This document shows, one piece after another, positions 21,546-32,530 of a DNA stretch of 64,000 bases. This DNA comes from Alopecurus myosuroides (taxonomy: Eukaryota > Streptophyta > Magnoliopsida > Poales > Poaceae), in NCBI GenBank assembly GCA_028641055.1, contig CM054059.1, positions 50,724,678 through 50,788,677 of the forward strand. Direction: 5' to 3'. The position numbers and the translations under genes were made by a program. Positions within the stretch are counted from its first letter, which is position 1, and each line of letters starts with the position of its first letter. Under the pieces are notes generated by a model that worked only from the letters and a program-made list of their open reading frames with translations, ran no database searches and was not told where the DNA came from.

Positions 21546-22190
21546 ATTGTTCATGAGCACAGGAAAAATATTCTTGAAGATGGGAATTCCATTAATGCTA
21601 CACCGATGACATCAAGCATTGGGGGGCAACAAGAAAATCCAAAGATGGATGCATGCAAAATCAAGAAGAACAAAGGCCGCTATAAGCACAAGGGTAAGAA
21701 ATTAAAAGTTACTTTCGGAGAGCTATTGGAGAAATATCAAAAATAGATTGAAACAAAAAGTACTCATCGGCTGAGTAGTGCAAAAGCATCAATATCACCC
21801 CCAAGGCGCAAGCACAATAACCGGTATTGGCGAAAAGAGAAGTTTAATGAAGCAGATTCATATCCTCATTTTGGGCCGCCAATACAAAGGTCATGGACAC
21901 CTCCCTATGCTAATTCCTATCCATATTCATCATGAGACATGTTTGGTTCATGTGCATATTATCCATATTATTCCAGACCGTCTAACCCAAATTATATAGC
22001 TCCAAATAGATCATCATTGGATCAACAATCGCATGCCAAAGACCGTTTCAATAAAAAAAATCGGTCCGGAGCTCAAGGGTCAATCAGGTTTACCAAGTGA
22101 AAAACGATGGTCGCAAGTGTGCTATTTCACATTCAGTTTCAAGTAACAAAGAGCCGGTCCAATTGAACTTGGCTATTAAAGGCACAGAGA
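21546..22190 (+). pseudogene. Decayed gag-like tail before the nested insertion
   Basis: Lys-rich and then Tyr/Pro/Ser-rich coding-like sequence with stops and frame changes (stop at 21543-21545, others near 21746 and 21935). It ends in the frame that the nested element interrupts at TGAAA 22191-22195 and that resumes at 36864. Confidence 0.45.
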
Positions 22191-22195
22191 TGAAA

Positions 22196-25100
22196 TGTAA
22201 CATCCCAAGTATGAAAAACACCATTAGAATGTTTTCTCTTTGTTAATTTATGTTTTGCATCATGTCATCTTAAGCATTGCATTTGTTTTCCTTTGTTTTT
22301 CCATTTGAATTTCAAACCAAATTTCAAAATCCTTGTTCATACTTGTTCTGTTACAATTTTCAAATGAAACTTTCAAATCAAACCAATCATTTGTTTCCAT
22401 TAAGCTTGAAAGTTCAAACTATTAACTTGCTTAAGTTTCAATTATTCAATTAATACCAAAATTGCTCAAATTCATTTGAATTTCCAAACAGCAACTAAAT
22501 TCAAACTTTTGAAAAACAAAAAGTGGCACAGATGGGCTTTTGAACTAAATAACTTATAAAAATTATTCACCAAATTTTAAAACCCCAAGAGCCCTTCTAT
22601 TTCTCTCCTTTCTTCCATTTTCTTTTTCTGCAAAAAAAAAACAGAAGCAGAAAACAGAAAAAACAAAAAAAGAGAGAGGGGAGAGGGCAGGCCAGCCAGG
22701 TGGGCTGAGCCCACCACACCTACCCCAGGCCCAGCCCACCTTTCCCCCCATCTCCTACCTCTGTACGGCGCGACATCAGAGATGTCCACGTCGAACAGGC
22801 AGAGATGGGACGGCCAGCAGAGCTCCTCCTCCTCCTTATAGCCACCCTGAGGGCTCCTCCTCGCTGCCCTAGCTTCCCTCCTCCCATCTCTCTCACGCCG
22901 CCGCCGTTTTCCCCTCCTCCTTCCTCCGTTTCTCCTCTGTTCTCTCTCTGCTTCTGAACCACCGCACGCCACCGCAACAAAACCCGGCGATCGCCGCCGC
23001 CATGGTCACCTCCCGGCCTGGTTAGCTGCAGGAATCGGTTCCCCGTACTTCCGCTCCCCTCCTCGACAACGCATCGGTGTCTGAGAGCCCCCGGATCGCC
23101 GCCGCCGTCCCTGTCCACGTCGCCGGCCATCTCCACCGCACCGAGCTCCTCCTCTTCTTCTACCCCCTCCCGGTGAGCACCACGTCCTCCTCCTTCCTCT
23201 CTGCATCCTCGACATCACGCGCACGTACACCTCCCCGCATACGCACACGGGCACGCTGCAGCACAGCGAACGGCTCGTCGCCGGTGACCACCGTTCCGTC
23301 GCTGTCGGGCAGTTCAGTTAACTGAACTTTCCAAAATTCAGTTAGCGAGCGCATCTGCACCTCAAAACCCCCAAGTCCTCCTCTTTGTCATGAAACGTTT
23401 CAGCAGCGCAGTGGCAATGCGCTGCGCACACACGCCCGCGGCGCGGGTTCGATCCCTCCCCACAGCGGATTAAATCCCCCACTTTTTGCTCGCTGCCACG
23501 CGCACCAAGGGGTCCCTCCTGTCAGCGATGGTGGAAGCCACGCCAGCTTCCACCCGCGGCCACGCAGGCGCCAGCTAGGCGCTGGCCCACTGGCCAGTGA
23601 CCTAGGGCTGAGCTGCCCCGCGTAGGAAACTTCTAGGGACCTTTTCTGAAGTTTATTTTCGCATCCAAGCCCCTGGACCAATCTGAGACTTTTAAATTCA
23701 CAAAATAGCCCCTGCAATTCAAATTCAAATAACTTTTGTATTTCAAATCCAAATAAAATAAATAAAATATGTTTTCCAAACCAAATTTAATTCCCTACAT
23801 GTTTAAACCATCTGTGTACTGTTTTAAACATCTCAAATGTTTTCAAAATTCAAATTCAAACAACGCATTTCAAATTTGGTCAAATTCATAACTAATTCAA
23901 ATTTAATTCAAATGGCACATATAAAATATGTTTTCCATGCAAAATTGAACCACCTTTCCAAATATAAACTTTGTTTCCTGTTTTGAATAATTAAAATTGG
24001 TTAAATAATTTAAACCTTGTTTAAATCATTTAAAATTGCTAAATTCATAACTTGGTCAAACTAAATTCTTTTTTAACATATAAAATATGTTTTCAAACCA
24101 GAAAAATATAATCTTTTCAAATATGAATTTCATTTAATGTTTTGAACAAATAAAAAATTCAAATAATTTCATACTTGAATTAAAATCATTTAAATCTTGT
24201 CCAAACTTGTTTAATTCATAATTAATTCATTTTAATTCCTATTTCAACAAATGAAATATGTATTCCATCTAAAATTTTGTGTTCTTTCCAAATATGAATT
24301 TTGTTATCTATTTTGAACAACTAATATTGATGAAAACCACAAATGATTGTGTAACTCATTTAAGAAGCCAAGTTTCATAACTTAATAAATAAAATTTCCA
24401 AACTTGGTAAACACCTTTTCAAATTGAAGCTATTGTTGTTTTCTCATTGTTTTCCTCATCCATGCATCATTCTAACCAACTTTCACATGATGGTTAGTTG
24501 TAGATCATTTAAACCAACCTTAATTCATGGGCTCCTCCATAGGCAATCCAAATTGTCTATGGGCCCATTTAATTATGTTACCATGTCAACTAGCTTATCT
24601 TTGATGCACCAATTAAATTGTCATGCATCATCCCATGATTGTGCATTATGCCATGTTATTGATTGTTTGTCTCTCTGCGTTGTTTGTTTGCTTCTTCTCG
24701 AATAGACGACGACGTTGAGACAGACGAGGTTTACGACACTACTTCAGAGGAGTTAGCCCAGTACCAGGCTACTGAGTTTGCAGGCTAGTATTCACTCACA
24801 TGAACCATTGTGTCCTTTCCACACTGGATATCGATACTGTCCGTTGTCTATTCTGCTAGCCTTAAGATTCGTTGCTTGTGTTCCGATCCTATCACATGTT
24901 ATCCTGTAACCCTGCTATAGCCTATCCGCCACACCTATACCCTGTTGCTTGTTGCCTGTGTCATACTAGCATGCTTAGGGTTGTTTACGCTCGAGTCTGC
25001 TGTCCGTTATTTCTGTTATCATATTTGTTATGTTCTGGGGCTCGATGTTTAAACAACAACCTGTTAATGTATGATGTAATGCTAATTTGATGATAAGGCA

Positions 25101-26529
25101 CCGGCAGGAGGCCGGGTATGGTTTTGAGGCCTGCTAGTGTCGAACTCAGGAAAAGTTCTTGTCCTCTGGATCCATGTTGAGCGCGCTAACCGCATGTGGG
25201 AAGCGTGTATGGGCGCCCCCCGCAACTCTGATTCGATTCGCATCTCGTCCAAATCGCCAAACTTAGTTCGGGCTTTCCATTTGATGCACGCATATGCAGG
25301 TACGAACCCTCGGCGCCAGGGTGGAACTTTTGTAGTCGGCATTTAGGGCGGCGTGGTCTTCCAGTGCTATGAGGGTCCCCCTTTTCTTCGTGGGGGCTAG
25401 ATTAGCCGCGCACGCACAACACGTGGTTCTTTGGGCTTGATGCGAAGAAGAGTTGGGTTGTGTTGAGTGTTTCGCTTGGTGGGTTTGATCCCCGTCTGGC
25501 GGGATATTCTTACGTGTACGGCCAAATTGGTGCACCCCTGCAGGGTTAAATCTTCTCGAGAAGCCGTGTTGTCCGCGGTTATGGATGACTTGGTGATAGG
25601 GCTGGCTAACAAGGATTAGACAACTTACACCTAATCAATAATAAGTTGACTAGTAATAGGCATATTGTCACAATAACTTCAACCTTCATTAATCCAACTG
25701 TGTGAGTTATCCTCGGATTGCTTCTTTGGATAAGGGGCGAGATCCAGGATGGGTTTGTTTGAGGATAGTGGTAGTTGGTTCCGATACGCTATCTTATCCC
25801 CTTTCTTTTAGCCGGATGTTGTAGTGTGTCTCTGTAGTTGGTTAGGCAGCCCGCTGCCGCACTTTTGTATCACCTATCTTCCATTGAACCCAAGGCATCT
25901 GTACTTGGTGTTGACGGGTACACTTTGGTATCTTGTGCGTCTTGCTTGCCAGTACTCGTCTGTACTGACCCCTTTGGGGCTGCGTGTTCTGCAGACTACG
26001 TTTCCGAGGATCCCCATGGTGGCTACTACGTGGAGTATGACGAGGCTGCTGACGAGTAGATAGCGGACCCGGGCAGGATCCGAGACATCGTGGATGGGCT
26101 CCGTCTTTTCGTTTCCGGCCTCTTAGGCCTATTTGGATCTTGTCTGTACTCAGACACTTTGGATGCTTCCGCTGTGATGTAATGATGACTTGTTGGGACA
26201 TGTGTCCTCTGGATGATTGTATTTGCTATCTCTGCTCTAGTGAGAGCTATTTGCCACTTATTTCTATTTATTTGTGTCTTAGAGATTTGTTGTGATATCA
26301 CTTGTTCAAATGCCGTTGACGTACCATGTGTGTATGTTGTGAAGTACGTCAATGGAAGTAGTCGGATTTCTATGGGATGGTTTACGCAGACGATGAATAG
26401 TAGAGGATGGTTGTCACACGTTTACGTGTTGGCCTACTCATATTGAGATGCGGGTGCCGGTATGCCCCGTAAGCCATTTATCTACTGTTTAGCGGGCTGT
26501 GAGTATCCTCTAGAAGTCCGGGTGCGACA
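22196..26529 (+). repeat. 5' LTR of the Gypsy element
   Basis: TGTAACATCCCAAG ... GGGTGCGACA. It contains a GC-rich block (about 22680-23660), AT-rich degenerate repeats of about 160-170 bp (A/T boxes near 23957, 24117 and 24287), and coding-like segments near 24703 and 25838-26059. Parts match, in reverse orientation, the LTRs at 2550, 53593 and 58162 (for example the block around CCTCGGATTGCTTCTTTGGA), so these are related families. Confidence 0.95.
24703..26059 (+). other. Coding-like segments inside the LTR
   Basis: 24703-24785 is open and acidic (DDDVETDEVYDTTSEELAQY), preceded by an acceptor-like CTTCTCGAATAG. 25838-26059 is a 73-codon ORF ending GGYYVEYDEAADE. The second LTR has the same ORF at 36167-36388 with two residue changes. 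Acidic, Tyr-rich ends in both parts hint at one spliced small protein. This is inference. Confidence 0.35.
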
Positions 26530-26531
26530 AA

Positions 26532-26543
26532 TGGTATCAGAGC
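26532..26543 (+). other. Primer-binding site of the Gypsy element
   Basis: TGGTATCAGAGC, complementary to initiator methionine tRNA, two bases after the 5' LTR. Confidence 0.95.
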
Positions 26544-27072
26544 CTGTCTGCCTGTAGGATCCCTTTTACTGGTCGCAGTTGAGTCTAGAAACTATTTTGT
26601 AGCTATATAGGAAAAATAAAACGTGAGAGTAGGAATTCTGTTCTTTTATTTCTTTCCCCACCCACCCTCCCTTTTTCTGGTAAGGAAGTGCAACGTTGTT
26701 TTCTCTTCTCGTCTAAACTTTCAAGTTAGGATATCACGTATCCTGGTTTCTCTAGGATAGTTATATCTACTAGACCATAGGAATGGAGGTGGTTGTGACA
26801 TGATTTATCATGTTGCCTACTCACGATTGAGAACGGAGGCGTGTAAGCCCCGGAAGCAGATCCTCTATTCCTTAAGCAGTAGATATTGATCCTTTAGAAG
26901 CCCGGATGGGGTTTTCCGTAGTACCTCAGGAGTGTTTGGTCTCGTGTTTCCCGAATGTTGCTTCGATATCCTGTTCTTCTCAACATCCTTTTCGTCCGTT
27001 GAAACCTTGTTGTTGCTTGCCACTTCAGTTCTTCTACCGGCGTCTAATCAAAGCTTCCCCAATAATCTGCAG

Positions 27073-27888
27073 ATGGATCTCAGGTTCTACCCGCAGGTGG
27101 TTCGTATGACTCGTTGCGAGAGCACTGCCGGTTATCCAGAGATGCTGAGAGACATGGTCACTTTTCTGGGGTTCCGTTGGGCACCAGAGTACCAGGTCTA
27201 CGAGCAGCAGCGAGAGTTTGACCAGACCTACTACCAGGCTATCGTCTACATTCTGTCAGATGATGGCATGAGCGTAGTCCACCGCTACGAGGCAGTGGGT
27301 TCCACAGTGGATATGGCTGTGCAGCAGGCAGCTTATGTGAGTCTCACCGTCCTTCGTGCTGACTACTGGGGATTTGACGATTCTATCTATCGCCACATCC
27401 CCCGTGGTTACATCACTTCGGAGGGAGCTCACTTCACTCTCTACGACAACTTGGATGTCTACGAGCATGATAATTCCAGGCTGCACACCACCGCTCAGTT
27501 TGTGAGGCACAGTGACGCAGTTGCCCGCACACTATCTCAAGAGTTGGCTTTAGTCAGAGAGCAGCTTTACCTTGCTTTGACTCGTCTGGCGACGTACACC
27601 ACAGACTTTGTTGGAGACGAGCGCTTCGCACGTTTCGATCAGCCAGTTGGGCGTCGTCTGCCAGATGCTGGAGGTTACGAGCCGATCAGAGGTCCACTCC
27701 TCAACCTTGGTGCTGGTTACACTGGGATTCCACGCTTTGGAGCACAGGGAGTCGACGCTATGTACTTCACCACTCCTAGAGTCGGTCTCCGACCACGTCA
27801 GATCTACGTGGATCGTCGTTCCACCTACTTTCGTGGGCGTCCTCCTCACCGTACCTCTCGCCGTACTCCTAGCCGCCGTCCTGCGTGA
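27073..27888 (+). CDS. Additional ORF between primer-binding site and gag
   Basis: 271 codons from ATG 27073; the frame is open back to 26932, but the extra 47 residues are hydrophobic and look non-coding. The protein has no recognised domain. It is Tyr/Arg-rich (VTFLGFRWAPEYQVY, DQTYYQAIVYILSDDG near the N-terminus), with a middle part rich in Leu that may be helical (LSQELALVREQLYLALTRLA) and a basic Arg/Pro/Ser C-terminus (RRTPSRRPA). It is unbroken although gag-pol downstream carries several stops and frameshifts, which may mean chance or stronger constraint. It ends 208 bp before the gag ATG. Function unknown; nucleic-acid binding by the basic tail is a guess. Confidence 0.65.
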   Translation: MDLRFYPQVVRMTRCESTAGYPEMLRDMVTFLGFRWAPEYQVYEQQREFDQTYYQAIVYILSDDGMSVVHRYEAVGSTVDMAVQQAAYVSLTVLRADYWGFDDSIYRHIPRGYITSEGAHFTLYDNLDVYEHDNSRLHTTAQFVRHSDAVARTLSQELALVREQLYLALTRLATYTTDFVGDERFARFDQPVGRRLPDAGGYEPIRGPLLNLGAGYTGIPRFGAQGVDAMYFTTPRVGLRPRQIYVDRRSTYFRGRPPHRTSRRTPSRRPA

Positions 27889-28096
27889 TGAGCATGGGAG
27901 TACCGATGTATCCATTCTTAGCTATGTTTAGTTATCCTTTGGCATTCGAACCATTATGGTGTGTTGGATATTCTGATGTATTTGAACATGTGATGATGTA
28001 CCTGTTGGTTATCTATTCATGCGTCGGAATAATCTCTCTTTCGGTTGCCAAGTCTATCCTTTTCTGTTGTTGTGCTAAAATGCATTTCCATTCAGG

Positions 28097-29626
28097 ATGC
28101 CGCCAACAAGAAACAACACGCCTGAGCCACCGCCAATCGCGGAGCTGTTGACTCAGATGACCCAAGTCATGACGCAGATGGCCTAGTTCCAGGCTAATCA
28201 GCACATCAACCAGACAGCTCCACGAGTCAGCATCAAGGAGTTTCTCAGTCTAGGTCCAAGAGCTTTCGTGGCCACACGCGAGCCTCTGGACGCTGATGAC
28301 TGGATCCGTGAGATAGCCAAGGCTCTGGAGATTGCTCACGTAGCTGAAGAAGACAAGGTCAAGTATGCCTCCTATCTGCTGAAGGGTCAGGCAGCTACTT
28401 GGTGGGAGAACTTCCAGGCCATGAGAACTGGGATGCCAGTCACGTGGGATTGTTTTCAGGAAGCCTTCCTGAAGCACCACATTCCAGATGGTCTCATGGA
28501 AAGGATGCGTGAAGAGTTTTGCTCTCTCAAGCAGGGCAAGTTGGACGTCATCGGGTATCAGAGTGAGTTCAATCGCCTCGCTCGTTACGCTGGTGATGAT
28601 GTGTCCACTGAAGCTAAGAAGATGGCAAGGTTCTGCAGAGGTTTTAACCCGGAACTCAAGTATGCCCTCACCAATATCAAGGCCAACAGCTTCGAGGATC
28701 TCGTTAACACCGCGCTCAATGAAGAAAATGGGCGCAAGGCGTTCGAGGAGTCTCGCAAGCACTCGCGTGAGGGTGGTTCTTCCTCCAACATGACCACCCC
28801 TCCGCAGAAGCGCCGCATCTGGGTGCCAAATGGTGCTGTCACTCGGGCTCCATACGCCCAAACTTCTCCAGGCTTCGCTCCTCGCCCACCCAACCCTGCT
28901 CAGATGCATGATCCAAGGGCTTCGATGGGGCAGCCAAGGCCAGGGCCTCCTCGTGTCGTCACTTGCTACAAGTGCAAGCAGACGGGGCACTACGCCGACA
29001 AGTGCATGCAGAGGCAGCTACCTCCACCACCACCTCGTCCTAACACAAACCAGGCAATGGTGCGCGCTCCCCCTCCTAAGGCCTTCAACTCCAACAACAG
29101 GCCTGTCGGGAGGACCGCAAGGGTGAATCATGTCAAGATCGACAAAGCTGAGGAAGCTCCTGACGTCGTTCTCGGTATATTACCCGTAAACTCTTTTCCA
29201 GCTAAAGTGTTGTTTGATACCGGAGCATCACATTCTTTCGTGTCAAAGATCTTTGCGACAGCAATTAAACTCCCTTTTGTTGGTTTGGGTTCCCCGCTAG
29301 TGGTCAACTCCCCTGGAGCAACTATGCAAACGTCCAAGATCAGTCACAAAAATCAAATTCTAATTGGAGGCCACATATTCCTTGCTTCCCTCATACTGCT
29401 TGGCAATTCTGACATTGATGTCATTCTTGGTATGGATTGGCTGAAGGCCAATAAAGCAAGGATTGACTGTGCTCAAAAGTCAATAACTCTGTCACACCCT
29501 TCTGGCCAGATAATCTATTCTCCACATGAATCAAGTTCCATTCAGCTGTGCAACCTCAATGCAAAACCTCTACCTTCACTTGAAAATGTTCCGGTGGTTT
29601 GCGACTTCCCTGACGTCTTTCCATAA
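28097..29626 (+). pseudogene. Gypsy gag and protease, two stops
   Basis: ATG 28097; premature TAG at 28184-28186 after 29 codons; then open to TAA 29624-29626. Shows the retrotransposon gag domain (LDADDWIREIAKALEI, ATWWENFQAM, FNRLARYAGDD), a CCHC knuckle CYKCKQTGHYADKC, and the protease core LFDTGASHSFVS followed by ILGMDWL. An internal ATG at 28268 could restart after the first stop. The second stop lies in the linker before reverse transcriptase. Confidence 0.9.
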
Positions 29627-31106
29627 GAATTGCCAGGGATGCCTCCGGACAGAGCTGTTGAGTTCGTGATCGAACTTGAACCAGGTACTGCTCCAATCTC
29701 TAAGCATCCCTATAAGATAGGAACTCCCAAGCTGAAGTTGTTGAAGGAACAAATTGATATGTACATGGAAAAAAGGTTACATTCAACCTAGTTCCTCGGC
29801 CTGGGGTTGCCCAACTCTATTCGTTGCGAAGAAGGATCACACAAAGAGACTGGTTGTTGACTATCGTCCTCTTAACGAGAAAACCATCAAAAACAAGTAT
29901 CCAATTCCTCGTATCGATGATCTTTTTGATCAACTTGCAGGAGCCTCAATATTCTCCAAGTTGGACTTGAGAATGGGTTACCATCAAATAAAGATCAGAA
30001 AACAGGATATTCCAAAGACAGCCTTCACCACCCGCTACGGTCTATACGAATTCACCGTCATGTCCTTTGGTCTCACCAATGCACCGGCGACATTCTCTCG
30101 ACTCATGAATTATGTCTTCCATGAATACCTAGACAAGTTCGTTGTGGCATATCTTGATGACATTCTTGTCTACTCAAAATCCGAGGAAGAGCATGAAGAA
30201 CACCTTCGTCTCACTCTCATGAAGCTTCGCGAGCATCGTCTTTATGCCAAGTTCTCCAAATGTGAGTTCTGGATTTCAGAAGTTGCTTACCTTGGTCATG
30301 TCATCTCTGCCAAGGGCATAGCCATTGATCCAGAAAAGGTTAAAGCAATTGTTGATTGGAAACCTCCAAAGACGGTGAAGCAAGTAAGAAGTTTTCTTGG
30401 CTTGGCTAGCTATTGCCGTCGCTTCGTCCAAAACTTCTCCAAGATTGCCAAACCTCTCACTGACCTCACAAAGAAGGACAAGAAGTTCGTGTGGTCTCCA
30501 CAATGTGATGAAAGCTTCAATCTCCTGAAGACTAAACTCACTTCTACACCAGTTCTGGTTGGCCCAGATCCTACCAAACCTTTCCAAATATTCTGTGATG
30601 CTTCTCTCCAAGGTCTAGGTGCAGTTCTTATGCAAGAACGTCAAGTTGTGGCTTATGCTTCACGTCAGTTGAACGCACATGAGCTCAATTATCCCACTCA
30701 TGACCTTGAACTTGTAGCAGTTGTGTTTGCCCTCAAGAAATGGAGACAATACTTGTTGGGTAATCGCACTGAAATCTTTTCCGATCATAAGAGTCTGAAG
30801 TACATCTTCACTCAACCAGATCTAAACCTCAGACAGAGGAGATGGATTGAAAAGATCAAAGACTTTGATCTTACAATTTCTTACACTCTAGGCAAGGCTA
30901 ATGTTATGTCCGATGCTCTCAGTCGCAAGTCGTATTGCAATAATCTCATGATCATGGAAAGCCAACCTCCTCTTCATGAAGAATTCCAGAAGCTCAACCT
31001 TGGTCTTGTTCCTCAAGGCTATCTTGCAAACTTGACAGCCAGTCCAACTCTCGAGGACAAGATTCGTTCTAACAACTTCGTGATGCTGAAATCAAGAAGA
31101 TTGTAG
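29627..31106 (+). pseudogene. Gypsy reverse transcriptase and RNase H, frameshifted
   Basis: The frame of gag-protease runs to about 29770 and is then lost at an A-run (frame change by one base); from there to 31106 the frame is clean. Motifs: [30 protein letters not shown], catalytic YLDDILVYS, the LGHVIS and [11 protein letters not shown] connection, RNase [14 protein letters not shown] and [12 protein letters not shown] second single-base frame change near 31075 ends it at TAG/TGA 31104-31106. Confidence 0.92.
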
Positions 31107-32530
31107 AACACATCAAAGGAGGCAATGAGAAATTTATGTACTTCTCAATTCATGACAAGGGAACTGTGTTCTTCGAAGGACGCATTGCAGTTCCTCAAAT
31201 TCAAAGTCTGAAAGATGTCATTCTCAAGGAGGCTCATGAAACTCCTCTCTCCATACACCCTGGAAGTACAAAGATGTACCAGGATCTCAAGACACTGTAT
31301 TGGGGGCCTGGCATGAAACGTGAAATTGCTAAATACGTTTCTGAATGCGACGTTTGTCAACGTGTTAAGGCAGTTCATCAGAAAACAGCCGGTCTTCTCC
31401 AACCTCTAAAAATCCCTGAGTGGAAGTGGGACATGATTGAAATGGACTTCGTCACTGGTTTTCCAAAGTCCAAGAGGGGCAACGATGCAATGTTCGTTGT
31501 CATTGATCGACTCACTAAAGTCACTCACTTCTTTCCTGTCAAAGAGACAATCTCAGCTAGTCAGTTAGCAGAGCTCTACACAGCAAAGATTTTTCCTCTT
31601 CATGGTGTTCCATTGGAAATAAGCTCAGACCGTGGAAGCATCTTCACTTCTCATTTATGGAAAAGTTTTCAAGAAGCCTTGGGCACTAAACTTCTGTTCA
31701 GCACAGCCTACCACCCTTAGTCTCAAGGGCAAGTCGAAAGAGTCAATCAGATTCTCGAGGATATGCTCAGAGCATGTGGTATCTCTTTTGGCATGAAATG
31801 GGAGGAATGTCTTCCATATGCTGAATTCTCCTAAAACAACAGCTTCCAGGCAAGCCTAGGCATGGCACCGTTTGAGGCTCTCTATGGCCGCAGATGCAGG
31901 AGTCCAATCAATTGGTCTGGAGCTGGTGAACGTTCACTCTTAGGCCCTGACATTGTTAAGGAAGCCGAAGAGAAAGTTCGCATCATTCGTGACAATCTCA
32001 GGATTGCTCAGTCTCGTCAGAAAAGCTACTATGACAGCAAGCACAGGGACATGGTCTATGCACCTGGTGACAAAGCATATCTCCGTGTAACTCCCCTCAG
32101 AGGCACTCATCGTTTTGGTGTCAAAGGAAAGCTTGCACCAAGATATATTGGTCCTTTCAACATTCTCTCAAGGCGTGCAGAAAATGCCTATCGTCTTGAA
32201 CTTCCAGAAAAGTTGTCCAAGGTGCACGATGTGTTTCACGTGTCACAGCTCAAGAGGTTCTTCAAAGATCCAGGTCGTGCAGTTGATCATGATTCCATTG
32301 AACTGCAAGAAGATCTCTCTTATGAGGAGCATCCTGTTCGAATTCTCGATGAGACCGAGCGTAAAACTCGCAACAAGAGCACCAAGTTCTTGAAAGTGCA
32401 GTGGTCTCATCATTCCGATAAAGAGGCAACGTGGGAGACCAAAGAGGATCTTCGCAAGAAGTATCCGGACCTTTTCTATTCTCAGAAGGAATCTCGGGGC
32501 GCGATTCCTTCAAGGGGGGGTGTTTTGTAA
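31107..32530 (+). pseudogene. Gypsy integrase and chromodomain, two stops
   Basis: Same frame as gag. Zinc-binding HHCC part with CDVCQRVKA, core DMIEMDFVTGFPKS and SDRGSIFTSHLWKSF, then TAG 31718-31720 and TAA 31832-31834 inside the core, then the C-terminal part (YGRRCRSPINW, VFHVSQLKRFF) and a chromodomain-like end (LKVQWSHHSDKEATWETKED). The final stop TAA 32528-32530 lies inside the 3' LTR. A chromodomain end is the mark of chromoviruses and is thought to guide insertion into particular chromatin. Confidence 0.9.
32512..32520 (+). other. Polypurine tract of the Gypsy element
   Basis: AAGGGGGGG, five bases (TGTTT) before the 3' LTR start as fixed by the target duplication. Confidence 0.8.

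Noticed and set aside
22577..23325. Arg/Gly-rich frames in the Gypsy LTR, repeated at 32893-33654
   Set aside because: GC-rich LTR sequence, the frame differs between the two LTR copies; no domain.
23400..23470. GCGGGTTCGATCC-type words in the LTRs (23450, 33775; GGATCGATCCCGGG at 56300, 60868)
   Set aside because: They resemble the T-arm/B box of tRNA genes (GGTTCGATCC), but no acceptor stem or anticodon arm could be folded around them; kept only as a curiosity.
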